Shown piece after piece: positions 1 to 8,741 of a DNA stretch of 64,000 bases (position 1 is its first letter; the number at the start of each line of letters is the position of its first letter). The notes under the pieces were generated by a model. The model saw nothing but the letters and a program-made list of their open reading frames with translations. It did no database searches and had not been told where the DNA came from. Source of the DNA: Thiorhodovibrio litoralis (GTDB lineage Bacteria > Pseudomonadota > Gammaproteobacteria > Chromatiales > Chromatiaceae); assembly GCF_033954455.1 (NCBI RefSeq), contig NZ_CP121473.1, forward strand, positions 186,001 through 250,000, in the 5' to 3' direction. The position numbers and the translations under genes are program-made.

Positions 1-142
1 GGGCCTGCATGCGTGGACTGGCCGAGGTGCGGCAGTTTTTCAGCACATCCAAGGCCAGACGCTGACTGGGCAAGATGCGCTCGGCGTCCTGTTGCAGATA
101 CTCCGACTCGAAGGTGCGAATAATCGAGGAGAGCAAGATCAT
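1..142 (-). CDS. IS91-family transposase, N-terminal part (runs off the window)
   Basis: The minus-strand frame starts with ATG at 142 and stays open to the window edge (47 codons). It begins [16 protein letters not shown] and continues with [18 protein letters not shown], which is the usual start of Y2 (HUH) transposases of the IS91 group, just ahead of their zinc-binding domain. The family moves DNA by rolling-circle transposition. The start codon overlaps the restored end of the upstream recombinase gene (ATGA, 139-142), the arrangement seen in IS91-like elements that carry an accessory tyrosine recombinase. The catalytic residues lie outside the window, so activity cannot be judged. The call is firm at family level. 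Confidence 0.75.
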   Translation of the reverse strand, partial: MILLSSIIRTFESEYLQQDAERILPSQRLALDVLKNCRTSASPRMQA

Positions 143-1046
143 TTCACGCTCCTCCAGTCAATGGAGAAGCCGCCGATCAAGGCATTGATGGCCTGCTCGG
201 CGCGCTCGCTGGTGTGGCGCGTGAGGTGGGTATAACGGGCGGTGGTGAGAATGGAGTGATGGCCGAGGATGCTCTGGACTTCGCGCAGATCGACACCGGC
301 TTCGATTAGATGGGTAGCATAGCTATGGCGAAGGCTATGGGGCGTGATCTTTTTTTAATCCCGCAGGCGCTGACAACTTTACCCAAGGTGACTTGCACGC
401 CACCGCGATCCAGCGGAGTCTTGGCCGAGCCAGCCCCTGTCAGACCGCCCTGGCGGTTGGGAAACAGCAGCGAGGGATGGCGGTGCAGGCTCCAGAATCG
501 GCGCAGCACCTGCAAGGTTGTCTCCGGCAGCGGCACCAGACGATCCTTGCGACCCTTGGCATCGCGGATATGCACCCGCCGGCGAGCGGCATCGATATCA
601 GCCACCGTCAGGCGTAGACCTTCACCGAGACGCAGACCGAGGCTGTAGAGGGTGAAGAAAAACACCCGATAGCTCAGCACCCGGGTTGCCTGCATCACGC
701 GCTGGGCTTCCTCGACGGTGAGAATATCGGGCAGACGCTGACCGCGCGGTGGCTTGATCAGATCGACATGCACCCAGGGCTTGTGCAGCACATGGGTGTA
801 GAAAAACTTCAGACCGTAGAGATCGAGTTTCACCGCGCTCCAGGAGTGCGTGTCGAGCAACGCGGTGAAATAATCGAGCAGCTGCGCCTCGCTGAGATCC
901 TCAAGGCAGCCATCGAAGGCCGCGCCAATACGCCGCACGCCACGCGAATAGGCGTCGATGGTCTTGGGCCGCAGGCCCTTGAGTCGCAAGTGCTTGAGAT
1001 GCGCCGCGTACTGGCGCGTGAACTGCTCCTGACAGGTTGTTGACAT
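139..1046 (-). pseudogene. Tyrosine recombinase of an IS91-like element, split by a -1 frame break at an A7 run
   Basis: From ATG at 1046 the frame encodes an N-terminal SAM-like core-binding domain and the start of the catalytic domain (GLRLGEGLRL, with catalytic Arg near residue 139), then stops at 306 after a meaningless tail. One base back in frame, the missing C-terminus is intact: [11 protein letters not shown] (HxxR), [14 protein letters not shown] (second His and the Tyr nucleophile), ending at 139 and overlapping the transposase ATG. The switch lies at seven A residues (T7 at 350-356 on the plus strand). A -1 slip there restores a full protein of about 300 residues. This is either a homopolymer mutation or sequencing error, or programmed -1 frameshifting as in several insertion sequences. 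Translational coupling to the transposase argues that the complete protein is or was made. Confidence 0.75.
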
Positions 1047-1201
1047 GTGGGTATCACCTCATGGTCGTTGACAGACAACCCCTCCAACGCGAGGGCGTGA
1101 GGTGATATTGTAAGCCGGGACTCGCCGCCGGGGTCTCCGCGAAGCGGCTCCGTCCAACAACGAAATCACGATGAAAGCATGCGCTTGGCGTTTGATGCCA
1201 G

Positions 1202-2452
1202 TCACTTGTAATCCCTCTTACGTCGACTCATCAGCTGTCTGAAAAGCACGTCGAATGCCCTGGCGCTCGCTGCGCGCGAGAAGTGGATTGTGGCGTGATG
1301 GTATGCCTTGTTGGCCAAACATTTTGCGAGCGAAGGTTCGGTTGTCAGTCGATGTACTGCGGCGGCAATCTGATCTGGTGCGCGCTCGTCGACCAGCAAA
1401 CCCGTATGCTCGTGTATGACGGCATCGGGGATGCCGCCAAGGCGGCTGGCGATGACGGGGAGACGCGCCATCATGGCCTCAATGAAGGTTAACCCCTGGG
1501 CCTCGACCCAGCCGTTGGCGGCAGTGCGCGATGGGCCAACAAAGATGTCAGCGGCATTGAGCCAAACGGGGATCTCGGCTGGGTCGATCCAGCCGGCAAA
1601 GTGCACTTGGTCGCGGACAGAGTGTACTGCGGCGAATTGTTCGAGTGCTTGTCGTTCGGGGCCATCGCCAAGGATGAGTGAGCGAATGTTGGGGTAGTCC
1701 GCTCGGAGCTGGGCGGTCGCTTGAATCAAATCCGCCGCGCCCTTTTCCTCGATCAACCGACCGACAAAAATCAGCAGCGGCCCTGCCCCACACCGGTAGC
1801 GTGCGCGAACTTCCTGACTGCGCTGGCATTGTCCGCTATCAAGTGGCTCGCTAGTCACGCCCATGGGGATGCGCTCAAGGCGAAGCGGTTTGGGGGCCAA
1901 CGCGCGTACGCCCTGTTCGGTAAAGGCACTGTTGACGGTGACGGCGTCAGCACGGTTTAGGACGAAGCGCTTGAAGCGCTGCATCAGCGGTGAACGCAGG
2001 CCGAACAGGTCACCGCCATGAACTGTAACCACATGGGGCAGGTCGCCGATAACGTGGCTCAACTGACCGACAAAGCCTTGGGGCAATATCCAGTGGCTAT
2101 GTAGGATGTCATAGCGGCGACTCGCAAGCCGGCGCACAACGGCAAGCCCTTCGGCGGCAACCAAAGCGGGCAGCTTGAGTCGGTCAAGCGGGCGGCGGCG
2201 TAGATTGACCAGCGCGCCGCCCTGATAACAGACTGTCTGCTGGCTGGCGGGATAGAGATAGCGGAAGCGCTCGACCGGAACGCCATCAAGCCGTTCGGCG
2301 GTAGCCGCGCCGAGGGCATGGGGCGCGAGCAGATCGACCTGCCAGCCCAAGGTCTGGAGATCCTGGGCCAGATGCAGTACGAACGCGGTACTGCTGTCGC
2401 CGCTCCAGCGCGGGAGGCTGGAGGTGACACAGAGGATGCGGCCCGGTTTCAC
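1202..2452 (-). CDS. Glycosyltransferase family 4 protein
   Basis: A 416-residue GT-B glycosyltransferase. The C-terminal donor-binding half has GRLIEEKG (residues 231-238) and the E-x7-E retaining motif (E317 and E325, within WVEAQGLTFIEAMM), followed by LGGIPDAV. The N-terminus (LCVTSSLPRWSGDSSTAF) is the usual acceptor-side Rossmann strand and Gly-rich loop. It should transfer a sugar from a nucleotide donor to a lipid-linked or surface glycan at the inner face of the membrane; the specific sugar cannot be read. The start is GTG, overlapping the stop of the upstream GT2 gene (GTGA, 2449-2452), so the two are translationally coupled. It is the last gene of the operon that follows pilA, which suggests a pilin or surface glycan. 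Confidence 0.85.
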   Translation of the reverse strand: MKPGRILCVTSSLPRWSGDSSTAFVLHLAQDLQTLGWQVDLLAPHALGAATAERLDGVPVERFRYLYPASQQTVCYQGGALVNLRRRPLDRLKLPALVAAEGLAVVRRLASRRYDILHSHWILPQGFVGQLSHVIGDLPHVVTVHGGDLFGLRSPLMQRFKRFVLNRADAVTVNSAFTEQGVRALAPKPLRLERIPMGVTSEPLDSGQCQRSQEVRARYRCGAGPLLIFVGRLIEEKGAADLIQATAQLRADYPNIRSLILGDGPERQALEQFAAVHSVRDQVHFAGWIDPAEIPVWLNAADIFVGPSRTAANGWVEAQGLTFIEAMMARLPVIASRLGGIPDAVIHEHTGLLVDERAPDQIAAAVHRLTTEPSLAKCLANKAYHHATIHFSRAASARAFDVLFRQLMSRRKRDYK

Positions 2453-3489
2453 CCAGAGGTGCTTCTCGGTTGCTGCTCGGACGTCAGCGCCTTGGGAGTG
2501 CCTTGACCCATCGCCGGGCCGGTTGCGTTCGGCCGGGCGTCTCGCGCTGGGCTGTCCAGTTCAAGCCGGCGCACCCGCTCTAGCGTCATTTCCAGTAACT
2601 GGCGGTTGAATGAGATCAGATCGGCGACTAGCCCGATCAACCAGGCAAAGACGCCAATAAGCAGGAGCACACCGCCGAGTTGCAGCGACTGAATATGCCC
2701 TGCACCGCCACCCTGGATGTAGAAATACAAAAACCTCAAAACCGGCAGCAGACCCAAGCCAATCAGCGCCGCGCCGAGATAGAAAAACACCCGCAACGGC
2801 TTGTACATGGCGTACATGCGGATCATGGTGATCAGCGATTGACCGATAAACTGCGGAATGCTGCGGAACAGGCGTGAGGGACGCGCCGTGGCATTCGTGC
2901 GAATGGGAACCGAGACCACCGTCAGATCCCGTTTACCGGCCTGAATGACGGTTTCGATGGTGTAGCTGAAATTGGAAACAATGTTGAGCCGAAGGGCCGC
3001 TTCGCGGGAGAATGCGCGGAAACCGCTGACCGTGTCGGGGACATCAATCCCAGCAAGCCGGCGCACCGCCATGCTGCCGAGTCGCTGAAGCCGCTTTTTG
3101 AGGGGGGAAAAATGCGCGATCCCATCGGTCTGACGGTCGCCGATAACCATGTCGGCTTCCCCGGCGAGGATGGGCGCAACCAGCTTAGCGATGTCAGCAC
3201 CGACATACTGATTGTCGGCATCGGTATTGACGATAATGTCAGCGCACTGTTGCAGACTGGCATCCAGGCCATTACGAAAGGCTCGCGCCAGCCCTAGGTT
3301 GTGCTTGTGGCGGATCAGATGATGGACTCCGTATTCCAGCGCCACAGCGGCGGTGCGATCCCTGCTGCCGTCGTCGATTACCAGAAGCTCAATGCAGTCG
3401 ATCCCAGGTATAGCGCGCGGGATATCAGCCAAGGTGGCCGCAAGCGTTTGCTCCTCGTTATAACAGGGAAGCTGGACGATGAGTTTCAC
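2449..3489 (-). CDS. Glycosyltransferase family 2, polyprenyl-phosphate sugar synthase type, with C-terminal membrane anchor
   Basis: A 346-residue GT-A enzyme. It opens with LPCYNEEQTL, has the nucleotide-binding VIDDGSRD (D39-D40) and the metal-binding NTDADNQY (D90, D92), matching dolichyl/undecaprenyl-phosphate mannose or glucose synthases. Two membrane segments follow at about residues 229-305 (VFFYLGAALIGLGLLPVLRF and LGGVLLLIGVFAWLIGLVAD), then a charged tail rich in Arg. The likely product is a polyprenyl-phosphate sugar, the donor used by GT-C enzymes such as the upstream gene. ATGA overlap with that gene at 3486-3489 and GTGA overlap with the GT4 gene place all three in one coupled operon. 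The sugar specificity is unknown. Confidence 0.85.
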   Translation of the reverse strand: MKLIVQLPCYNEEQTLAATLADIPRAIPGIDCIELLVIDDGSRDRTAAVALEYGVHHLIRHKHNLGLARAFRNGLDASLQQCADIIVNTDADNQYVGADIAKLVAPILAGEADMVIGDRQTDGIAHFSPLKKRLQRLGSMAVRRLAGIDVPDTVSGFRAFSREAALRLNIVSNFSYTIETVIQAGKRDLTVVSVPIRTNATARPSRLFRSIPQFIGQSLITMIRMYAMYKPLRVFFYLGAALIGLGLLPVLRFLYFYIQGGGAGHIQSLQLGGVLLLIGVFAWLIGLVADLISFNRQLLEMTLERVRRLELDSPARDARPNATGPAMGQGTPKALTSEQQPRSTSG

Positions 3490-5435
3490 GAGTCGTCCGG
3501 CAGCGCCGAGACCGGCGCTTGTACCTGGGCCGCTTCCTCGCGCACGGCGGCAGCCATTTCATCCAGGAGCGCATCGGACATCGAGTCATCGCGCCATGGT
3601 ACCAGCCGGCGACGTTCAATGAGCACCAAGGCGTCCTCATAGCGCTTTTCGTCAAGTAAGACATTAACCTGCAACTGCAGGATAGGCATTGTGCTAGGAG
3701 TCAATGCCTCAGCTTTTTGCAGATGTTCATGTGCCGCAGCAAAATCGCCCGCTTCCTTCGCAAAAAAGGCCGACTGAAAAAGAATCTTTGCCTTGCAAGG
3801 CAGTGTGCGGCAGTTTGGGTTTTTGGAAAATATCAACGGCAGTTGATAAGCATCTGCGGCTGTCAGGGGGCGGCAACGATTGTCGGCGATTACGATCTGA
3901 AAAGCGTACAGGCTATCCATAAAAGCATGTGAGTAACGACCGTCCTTTGCCGTCTCCAGAATTTTTTGATAGCGGCGACGGATGTCTGGCTCATCAGTTT
4001 CCCCGCACGCATAGAGCAACGCCTGCATCTGTACATCAAGACAGCCCGGACAACCATCCATTAATCGATCGAGTGAATAAAGCGAGTAACTAGTGGTTCC
4101 AAGCGCTTCGTAATACGCCGTGCTCAAATGAAGAATGGCACGCGCTGATGAAGGATGGCGCTTCGTCCAATTTTCAACCGCCTCTAGCGTATTGCCCCAA
4201 AGCGATGTCGTTGCGTAAAGGATGCCATACAACATCAGAGCATAAATGCTAAGCAGCACCTGCCCTAAACGGACATAGCGTTTTGGAAGCTGCCAAACGA
4301 GTGCTGCCAATGCTAAACAGCAGCCATAGATGGCCAGGTAATTGCGGTGATCGAAGACCAGTTCCAACTGAACGACGGTCGATTCGATTAGATGACCGGT
4401 AAAAAACCACAGCAGCGCGAACAGTGGCCAGGGGGTGCGCTTGCGAATGGCATAGGCTAGCGCAGTAAGAACAACAAACCCGGCCAATGCCAGACTCGGG
4501 AGTAGCCAGCCTTGCACCAGTTCCACGTCGTCATGGAAGGGGCTGAATGCGGTCGGTTGGGGAAATATCGCCCGATACAGGTAATCCCAAAGGATAACGA
4601 CTTCGGTTTGTACCCGATCCCAACTCGACCAGCCGCGATAGTCGCTGTAGGCAAACCAGTCAAGATGTAAAGGCGAGAGATACCACAGTAACGCGAGCAA
4701 TCCTACCCCAAGTGCTCCGCGTCGCAACCAGATGGCCGGCTTTGGAGCTGGGAGCGTCTTGAGCAAGACGGCATCAATTACCAGGGCATAGACAGGGATG
4801 AGCGCCCCGCTTTCTTTGGTGAAAAGTGCGAGCAGGGTTCCTATACCAAGTGCGGAGGCCTGGATGGTCAGAGCGCGCTTTGGGTGGCACTGTTGCAGGA
4901 AATAACCGTAGACGAAGACGGCCAATCCAGAAAGACCAAAAAGCATCGCCAAACTGGTCCAGCGTTGCACAGTGGTGAGCGTGGTCGAGACTAACAGCGG
5001 CATGGACAGCCACAGCAGCGCTGCCATTAGTGCTGTCCAGTAAGCCGTGCGGTCCGTGCCTTGGCCGCGCAGCTTCAGGATCATGTAGCCAATTACAAAT
5101 AGCAATAGGCCATTGGTGAGATGAATGAGAACATTGACCCGGCGCGCATCAATGCTGCTATCGGACCAATCGCTGGCATGAGGCAGAAAACTGAGCAGCG
5201 CTAGCGGCCGGCCGAGTGGCCCGCCGTCACCTGTGGTGACAAAAGTCCATGCCTGGTCGAACGTTTCGATTTCCGCTAATGGACCGAGGAATCCCCGGTC
5301 GTCATAAAAAAGGTCACCTGTGACGCCTTGCTCATACGCAAAGCCAACCGCCATCAAAACCATCAAGAGTGGTAGCGAGACCAGAACAGCCCGTCTTAAT
5401 CTTATCGGTGCCAAGGCAAGGTCGGATAATTGCAT
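3486..5435 (-). CDS. Multi-pass membrane protein with C-terminal TPRs, TMTC/GT-C-like; candidate pilin glycosyltransferase
   Basis: A 649-residue protein with about ten hydrophobic segments in residues 15-410 and a soluble C-terminal region with TPR-like helices (for example HPSSARAILHLSTAYYEAL and DFAAAHEHLQKAEAL). Near the N-terminus are FYDDRGFLGP, then GRPLALLSF and NVLIHLTNGLLLF. This acidic DD loop, GRP and H-x-N order is typical of GT-C enzymes of the TMTC type, which use polyprenyl-phosphate sugars. It lies just downstream of pilA and is coupled to a GT2 enzyme that could supply such a donor. I infer that it glycosylates pilin or another exported protein, as TfpW does in Pseudomonas, but there is no direct proof and it could act on a surface polysaccharide instead. 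Confidence 0.6.
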   Translation of the reverse strand: MQLSDLALAPIRLRRAVLVSLPLLMVLMAVGFAYEQGVTGDLFYDDRGFLGPLAEIETFDQAWTFVTTGDGGPLGRPLALLSFLPHASDWSDSSIDARRVNVLIHLTNGLLLFVIGYMILKLRGQGTDRTAYWTALMAALLWLSMPLLVSTTLTTVQRWTSLAMLFGLSGLAVFVYGYFLQQCHPKRALTIQASALGIGTLLALFTKESGALIPVYALVIDAVLLKTLPAPKPAIWLRRGALGVGLLALLWYLSPLHLDWFAYSDYRGWSSWDRVQTEVVILWDYLYRAIFPQPTAFSPFHDDVELVQGWLLPSLALAGFVVLTALAYAIRKRTPWPLFALLWFFTGHLIESTVVQLELVFDHRNYLAIYGCCLALAALVWQLPKRYVRLGQVLLSIYALMLYGILYATTSLWGNTLEAVENWTKRHPSSARAILHLSTAYYEALGTTSYSLYSLDRLMDGCPGCLDVQMQALLYACGETDEPDIRRRYQKILETAKDGRYSHAFMDSLYAFQIVIADNRCRPLTAADAYQLPLIFSKNPNCRTLPCKAKILFQSAFFAKEAGDFAAAHEHLQKAEALTPSTMPILQLQVNVLLDEKRYEDALVLIERRRLVPWRDDSMSDALLDEMAAAVREEAAQVQAPVSALPDDS

Positions 5436-5473
5436 TGTCGGTCTTCTGAAAACGGTAATCAGCCATAAACAAC

Positions 5474-5496
5474 AAAGCCCTGGAAACCAGGGCTTT
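5474..5496 (-). terminator. Hairpin between pilA and the downstream membrane-protein gene
   Basis: A perfect 10-bp inverted repeat (AAAGCCCTGG, loop AAA, CCAGGGCTTT) sits about 25 bases after the pilA stop. It lacks a long U tract, so it may act as a leaky terminator or mRNA stabiliser. That would allow high pilin expression with reduced read-through into the glycosylation genes. Confidence 0.55.
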
Positions 5497-5521
5497 ATCA
5501 GGGTCTAACGAACTAGGCTAG

Positions 5522-5935
5522 TTAACGGCAAGAGCCAGGCATAAGCTTGGTCGGCGAACCGGAACACGTCCATTTGCCGACGGTTGCACCCATTACAGAT
5601 CCAGTTAAGGTAATGGTTACTGAGTCGGGCACGGATCCCGTTACGGTAATCGTTGGGGCTGCTGTTGTACCAGCAATGGTCATACTTTTTGCATACTGCG
5701 TAGCTTGAAAGCCGTCATCACAGCCAGCAATGGCGGCTGTTGTGATCGGGGTCTGGCTAGCGACAACCTCCGTAACACAGGTACGCGCAGCGCTCGCGGC
5801 GAGAACGATTTCAGAAACCTTTGCCTTTTTCGTGTAATCCTGGTAGGCCGGCAATGCAATGGCTGCCAAAATACCAATGATCGCCACCACGATCATGAGT
5901 TCGATCAAGGTAAAGCCTTGTTGATGCTTACGCAT
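5522..5935 (-). CDS. pilA: Type IV major pilin
   Basis: A 137-residue type IVa prepilin. The leader MRKHQQG is cleaved by prepilin peptidase before [20 protein letters not shown], with Glu5 of the mature protein present and the hydrophobic assembly helix intact. The globular part has Cys pairs consistent with the pilin disulfide loops: C in ARTCVTEV and AGCDDG, and C in WTCSGS and PGSCR near the end. The Thr/Ser-rich segment ([16 protein letters not shown]) could carry O-glycans, in keeping with the glycosyltransferase operon downstream. A good ribosome site (AGAGGA) lies ahead of the ATG and a -24/-12 promoter lies farther upstream. It is extracellular once assembled. Confidence 0.95.
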   Translation of the reverse strand: MRKHQQGFTLIELMIVVAIIGILAAIALPAYQDYTKKAKVSEIVLAASAARTCVTEVVASQTPITTAAIAGCDDGFQATQYAKSMTIAGTTAAPTITVTGSVPDSVTITLTGSVMGATVGKWTCSGSPTKLMPGSCR

Positions 5936-6038
5936 GAGTAAAGTCCTCTTTATTCAACATTAAAAATGAAACCCGAATTCGCTGATGACTGACCGAGCCT
6001 AAGTCCAGGATCGGGCTTCGTACGGGCTCGTGGGAGCT

Positions 6039-6057
6039 GAAGCAGCCGCCATGCCAA
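6039..6057 (-). promoter_or_regulatory. Candidate sigma-54 (-24/-12) promoter of pilA
   Basis: The minus strand reads TTGGCATGGCGGCTGCTTC, with GG and GC separated by exactly 10 bases as in RpoN promoters (TGGCAC-N5-TTGC). It ends about 104 bases before the pilA start, leaving a leader of about 90 bases. pilA in Pseudomonas is transcribed by RpoN with PilR, and a PilR-type activator is encoded at 12034. The surrounding 349-base gap (5936-6284) contains no gene. Confidence 0.5.
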
Positions 6058-6284
6058 GTGACCTCACGACGCAAGCTTGCGCAGAACATCTCATTACGCA
6101 ACAATCGGTTACCAGCTCCTTCCCGCCGCCAACTGGCAACAACTGTCCCGACCACAGCAGCCTAAGGAAAACCATAACTTTATATCGGGATTGCCGATGC
6201 AATCTCTACCGTTTTTATCGGGATGGCCATGGCCGTCCCACAAATACTTGACATACCCTTCCTCAAAACAGGGGCTTTTTAACG

Positions 6285-6746
6285 ATGCAAACCATCCATT
6301 TCAACACTGCCATGGCTATTACTGGCCTCAGCCGTAGCAGCCTGTGGCGACGCATCAGCACGAATCAGGGATCTAGCGAGACTGTCGGTGAGGTACGCGG
6401 CCACACTCGGGTCCGCATTAACCTCGATAGCGCGCTGGCATGGGCCAAGCTGAGCTTGCAGGACGATGATCGCGAACTGATCCTCTCCGCCGATGCCGAG
6501 CACGCCGATGCCCAGTGTGATCTCGGCTTGCTGCTGCTTGAAGTCGGGCACCCAAAGCGTGCAATCTACTGGTTGGAAAAGGCCGCCGCGCAGGGGTTCG
6601 CGGATGCCATGCAGTGGCTCAGTCAGTGCTATGCGCGTGGGGATGGTGTGGAGCCAGACGAAGCGCAAGCGGCCGTCTGGCTAAAAAAGGCAGCACAGCA
6701 TGGCAGCGTGATCGCGCAGCGCCAGGTGGAAGCGCTGGGGCTTTAA
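6285..6746 (+). CDS. Sel1-repeat protein with an N-terminal AlpA/MerR-like helix-turn-helix
   Basis: A 153-residue protein in two parts. Residues 1-60 (MAITGLSRSSLWRRIS, then a basic turn and VRINLDSALAW) look like an AlpA/excisionase-type DNA-binding winged helix. Residues 70-153 hold two Sel1/TPR-like repeats (AQCDLGLLLLEVGHPKRAIYWLEKAAAQG and DAMQWLSQCYARGDGVEPDEAQAAVWLKKAAQHG). It may be a small regulator that binds DNA at one end and a protein at the other. It is divergent from pilA. Two decayed copies of its Sel1 part occur at 8742 and 11056, so the unit has been duplicated within the island. The function is not known to me. Confidence 0.6.
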   Translation: MQTIHFNTAMAITGLSRSSLWRRISTNQGSSETVGEVRGHTRVRINLDSALAWAKLSLQDDDRELILSADAEHADAQCDLGLLLLEVGHPKRAIYWLEKAAAQGFADAMQWLSQCYARGDGVEPDEAQAAVWLKKAAQHGSVIAQRQVEALGL

Positions 6747-6812
6747 CCGGGCCGCGCGAGTGGTCGCGTCCGAATCTCGGTCAAGTGCCATGACTTTCTG
6801 AGGAGTTTTGAG

Positions 6813-7138
6813 ATGAGTATCACTTATGAGCAGGTGCTGGAGTTGTTCCGGGAGACCGACCGAAAGTGGCAGGAGACTGACCTGAGGTTTCAAGAGACGG
6901 ACAGGAAGTGGAAGGAGACTGACAAGAGGTTTCAGGAGACCGAGCAACGGATGAAGGAGCTGCAGAACTTGTTTGAGAGCCAGTGGGGCAAGCTGATGGA
7001 ATCCCTGGTGGAGGGGATTTGGTGAATCTGCTGCGCGCACGGGGCATTGCCATCACCGACACCAGCACCCGCATGAAGGGAAAATTGCCCGATGGTGGCC
7101 CACAGACTCCTACGCAACTCGTGCCAGGGGCAGAATAA
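6813..7138 (+). pseudogene. Coiled-coil protein of the DUF3782/PD-(D/E)XK type, frameshifted and truncated
   Basis: The open frame (6813-7025) encodes heptad-like repeats (RETDRKWQETD, RFQETDRKW, RFQETEQRM) and ends prematurely in ESLVEGIW. Supplying one G in the GGGG run near 7012-7017 restores the family continuation GDLVNLLRARGIAITDTSTRMKGKLPDGG, after which the frame leaves family sequence and stops at 7138. Full-length relatives continue into a restriction-endonuclease-like domain, absent here. The gene is therefore both frameshifted and cut short by the neighbouring toxin-antitoxin genes. It is the remnant of a common but uncharacterised protein. Confidence 0.65.
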
Positions 7139-7469
7139 TTTCGATGGAGGTAAAGGGGACGGACAAGGTGCCATCCTCGTTGCGCTCTAGTAAACCAAGG
7201 GTTTCGAGTCGGTCGAGATGCTGCGATAACACTTGGGGATCGCCTGCGACCGGCAGCTTGGCAGCCAGTTCCTCGGCATGGCACGGACCGATGCGCCGCA
7301 GGTGATCGAGAAGCTCCAGCCGTTGGGAGGTCAGCTCGGCGAACAGCGTCTGCGCCGATTCGAACCTGAGCTGATAATCGACCGACCGCCCTGAGCGTGC
7401 GTCGGCCATTTGGTCGGCAACGGCATCAAAGATCGAGCTGCGGTGACCAACTTCAATGATGGCTTTCAT
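7110..7469 (-). CDS. TumA-like (HVO_A0114-family) winged-helix antitoxin
   Basis: A 119-residue protein with a winged helix in its C-terminal half (LDHLRRIGPCHAEELAAKL, then QVLSQHLDRLETLGLLERNEDG). The N-terminus (MKAIIEVGHRSSIFDAVADQM) matches HVO_A0114-type regulators paired with TumE toxins. The start overlaps the stop of the toxin gene (7466-7469, ATGA), so toxin comes first and antitoxin second, the usual order for this pair. It should neutralise the toxin and repress the operon. Confidence 0.75.
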   Translation of the reverse strand: MKAIIEVGHRSSIFDAVADQMADARSGRSVDYQLRFESAQTLFAELTSQRLELLDHLRRIGPCHAEELAAKLPVAGDPQVLSQHLDRLETLGLLERNEDGTLSVPFTSIEIILPLARVA

Positions 7470-7753
7470 TTTGGCGACTCCCAGCGAGCGATATCGGCGC
7501 GAAAATCTGCGATAATTTGATCGAGCGTTGTGAACGGGTAAGGCTGCTCCTCGCTGGCGAAATGCCGATGATCCCCTTTTCCACGTTCATTGTCGTAACG
7601 GACCCGGCACCTGTCGCGCGTTCCAAAAAACAAGCGATATTTGTAGCGATGCCGGCAGGGCGGCAGCGGTTTTGGCAGCTCCCAAATAACCACTTCCACG
7701 ATGGAGCCGTTATCACGAACCTCTTTTGCACGAGCCAGTAAGGTTGCGGCCAT
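7466..7753 (-). CDS. TumE-family (DUF6516) toxin
   Basis: A 95-residue basic protein. The motifs PPCRHRYKYRLFFG, VRYDNERGKGDHRH and DQIIADFRADI are diagnostic of the TumE/DUF6516 toxins of the TumE-TumA family. Members are growth-inhibiting; the biochemical activity is not well established. The gene is intact and coupled to its antitoxin. About 370 bases upstream (7754-8120) hold no gene that I can recognise. Confidence 0.75.
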   Translation of the reverse strand: MAATLLARAKEVRDNGSIVEVVIWELPKPLPPCRHRYKYRLFFGTRDRCRVRYDNERGKGDHRHFASEEQPYPFTTLDQIIADFRADIARWESPK

Positions 7754-8120
7754 TCATCTAGCTTAACTGAAGATCGGTTCAGCGTAGTGAGGATAGCGAC
7801 GAAGATTTTTCGGAAGCCACCCTGATACACGGCAGCTAGCCAAGAACGCAACCATCGGCTGCATGGTGCCGTGGCCTGGCTGACCGCCGATGCGGGCGCG
7901 GAGGCCATGGCGATCAACAAGGGATTGTTTGGAAGAAAAAAGTGCCAGGCTCGAATTGTTTTCATTGCTTGACGCTTTTCTCACCAAGCATCCACCTCAA
8001 AACCGCGGTTCAATCGGAGGTTAACCCATGAGCATTGAAATCAGCGGACACGAGGCGATGGCCCAATTTCCATATATGGCCACATTTATCTCAACATCGA
8101 GCAATTTTGGGGGCACCGAA

Positions 8121-8740
8121 TCAATGCGCCGTGCCCTGCCGGACCAGTTCGGCCAACCCAATGGCCTCGATATTCTCGGCCAGCGGCAGGCGGCGTTCGC
8201 CAGGACAGACCACGATGAGTTGATCGAGCTTGAGTGTATCGATGGCCGCCCGCATTGAGCGGGTCGTGCGTGGGCTTGCGGTGTATTTGATCTCGTAACC
8301 AATCCGACGCCCCTCGTGAATGACCAGCAGGTCCAGCTCCGCGCCTGCGTGGGTGGCCCAAAACCAGACATCTTGCGCGTCAAGCTCGAGACTGCGGACA
8401 GTCTCCTCCAGTGCGAATCCCCCCCCAGGATCCGCCGAGCTTGGGGTGATGCAGTAGCGCATCATAGTCACTGATGCCGATTATCGTGTGTAGCAGTCCG
8501 GAATCGCGCAGGAACAGCTTCGGCGCCTTCACTTGGCGTTTGCCGATGTTCTCGTGCCAAGGCTGAAGCAGGCGCACCATGAATGTCGCCTCGAGGATGT
8601 CGAGATAGCCGCGTATGGTCGTGTCCGCAGCGCCGAATGACCGACCAAGCTCGGAGAAATTGAGCAGCTGGCCATGATATGCGCCAGCATCATCCAGAAG
8701 CGGCGCAGGGACTGTGGTGGAATGCTGATTCCTAGCGCCG
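8121..8740 (-). pseudogene. DUF4143 (AAA_14-type) ATPase gene remnant: N-terminus missing, two frame breaks
   Basis: Three overlapping frames reassemble into the C-terminal part of an AAA_14/DUF4143 protein. They are IPPQSLRRFWMML, then LLNFSELGRSFGAADTTIRGYLDILEA and MVRLLQPWHENIGKRQVKAP, then GFALEETVRSLEL, WATHAGAELDLLVIHEGRR and YEIKYTASPRTTRSM. One break is a G8 run (C8 at 8419-8426), where seven bases would restore frame after GGSW. Another is near 8675, within the codons for AHYHGQ. The Walker-A half is missing and the sequence abuts a copied Sel1 fragment at about 8740, so the gene was cut by recombination there. The restored C-terminal motif E-IKY resembles the nuclease-like core of the family. 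Confidence 0.7.
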
Positions 8741-8741
8741 C

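Noticed and set aside
7754..8120. Possible genes between TumE and the DUF4143 remnant
   Set aside because: Short frames on both strands have no recognisable pattern or ribosome site; I see nothing I can support here.
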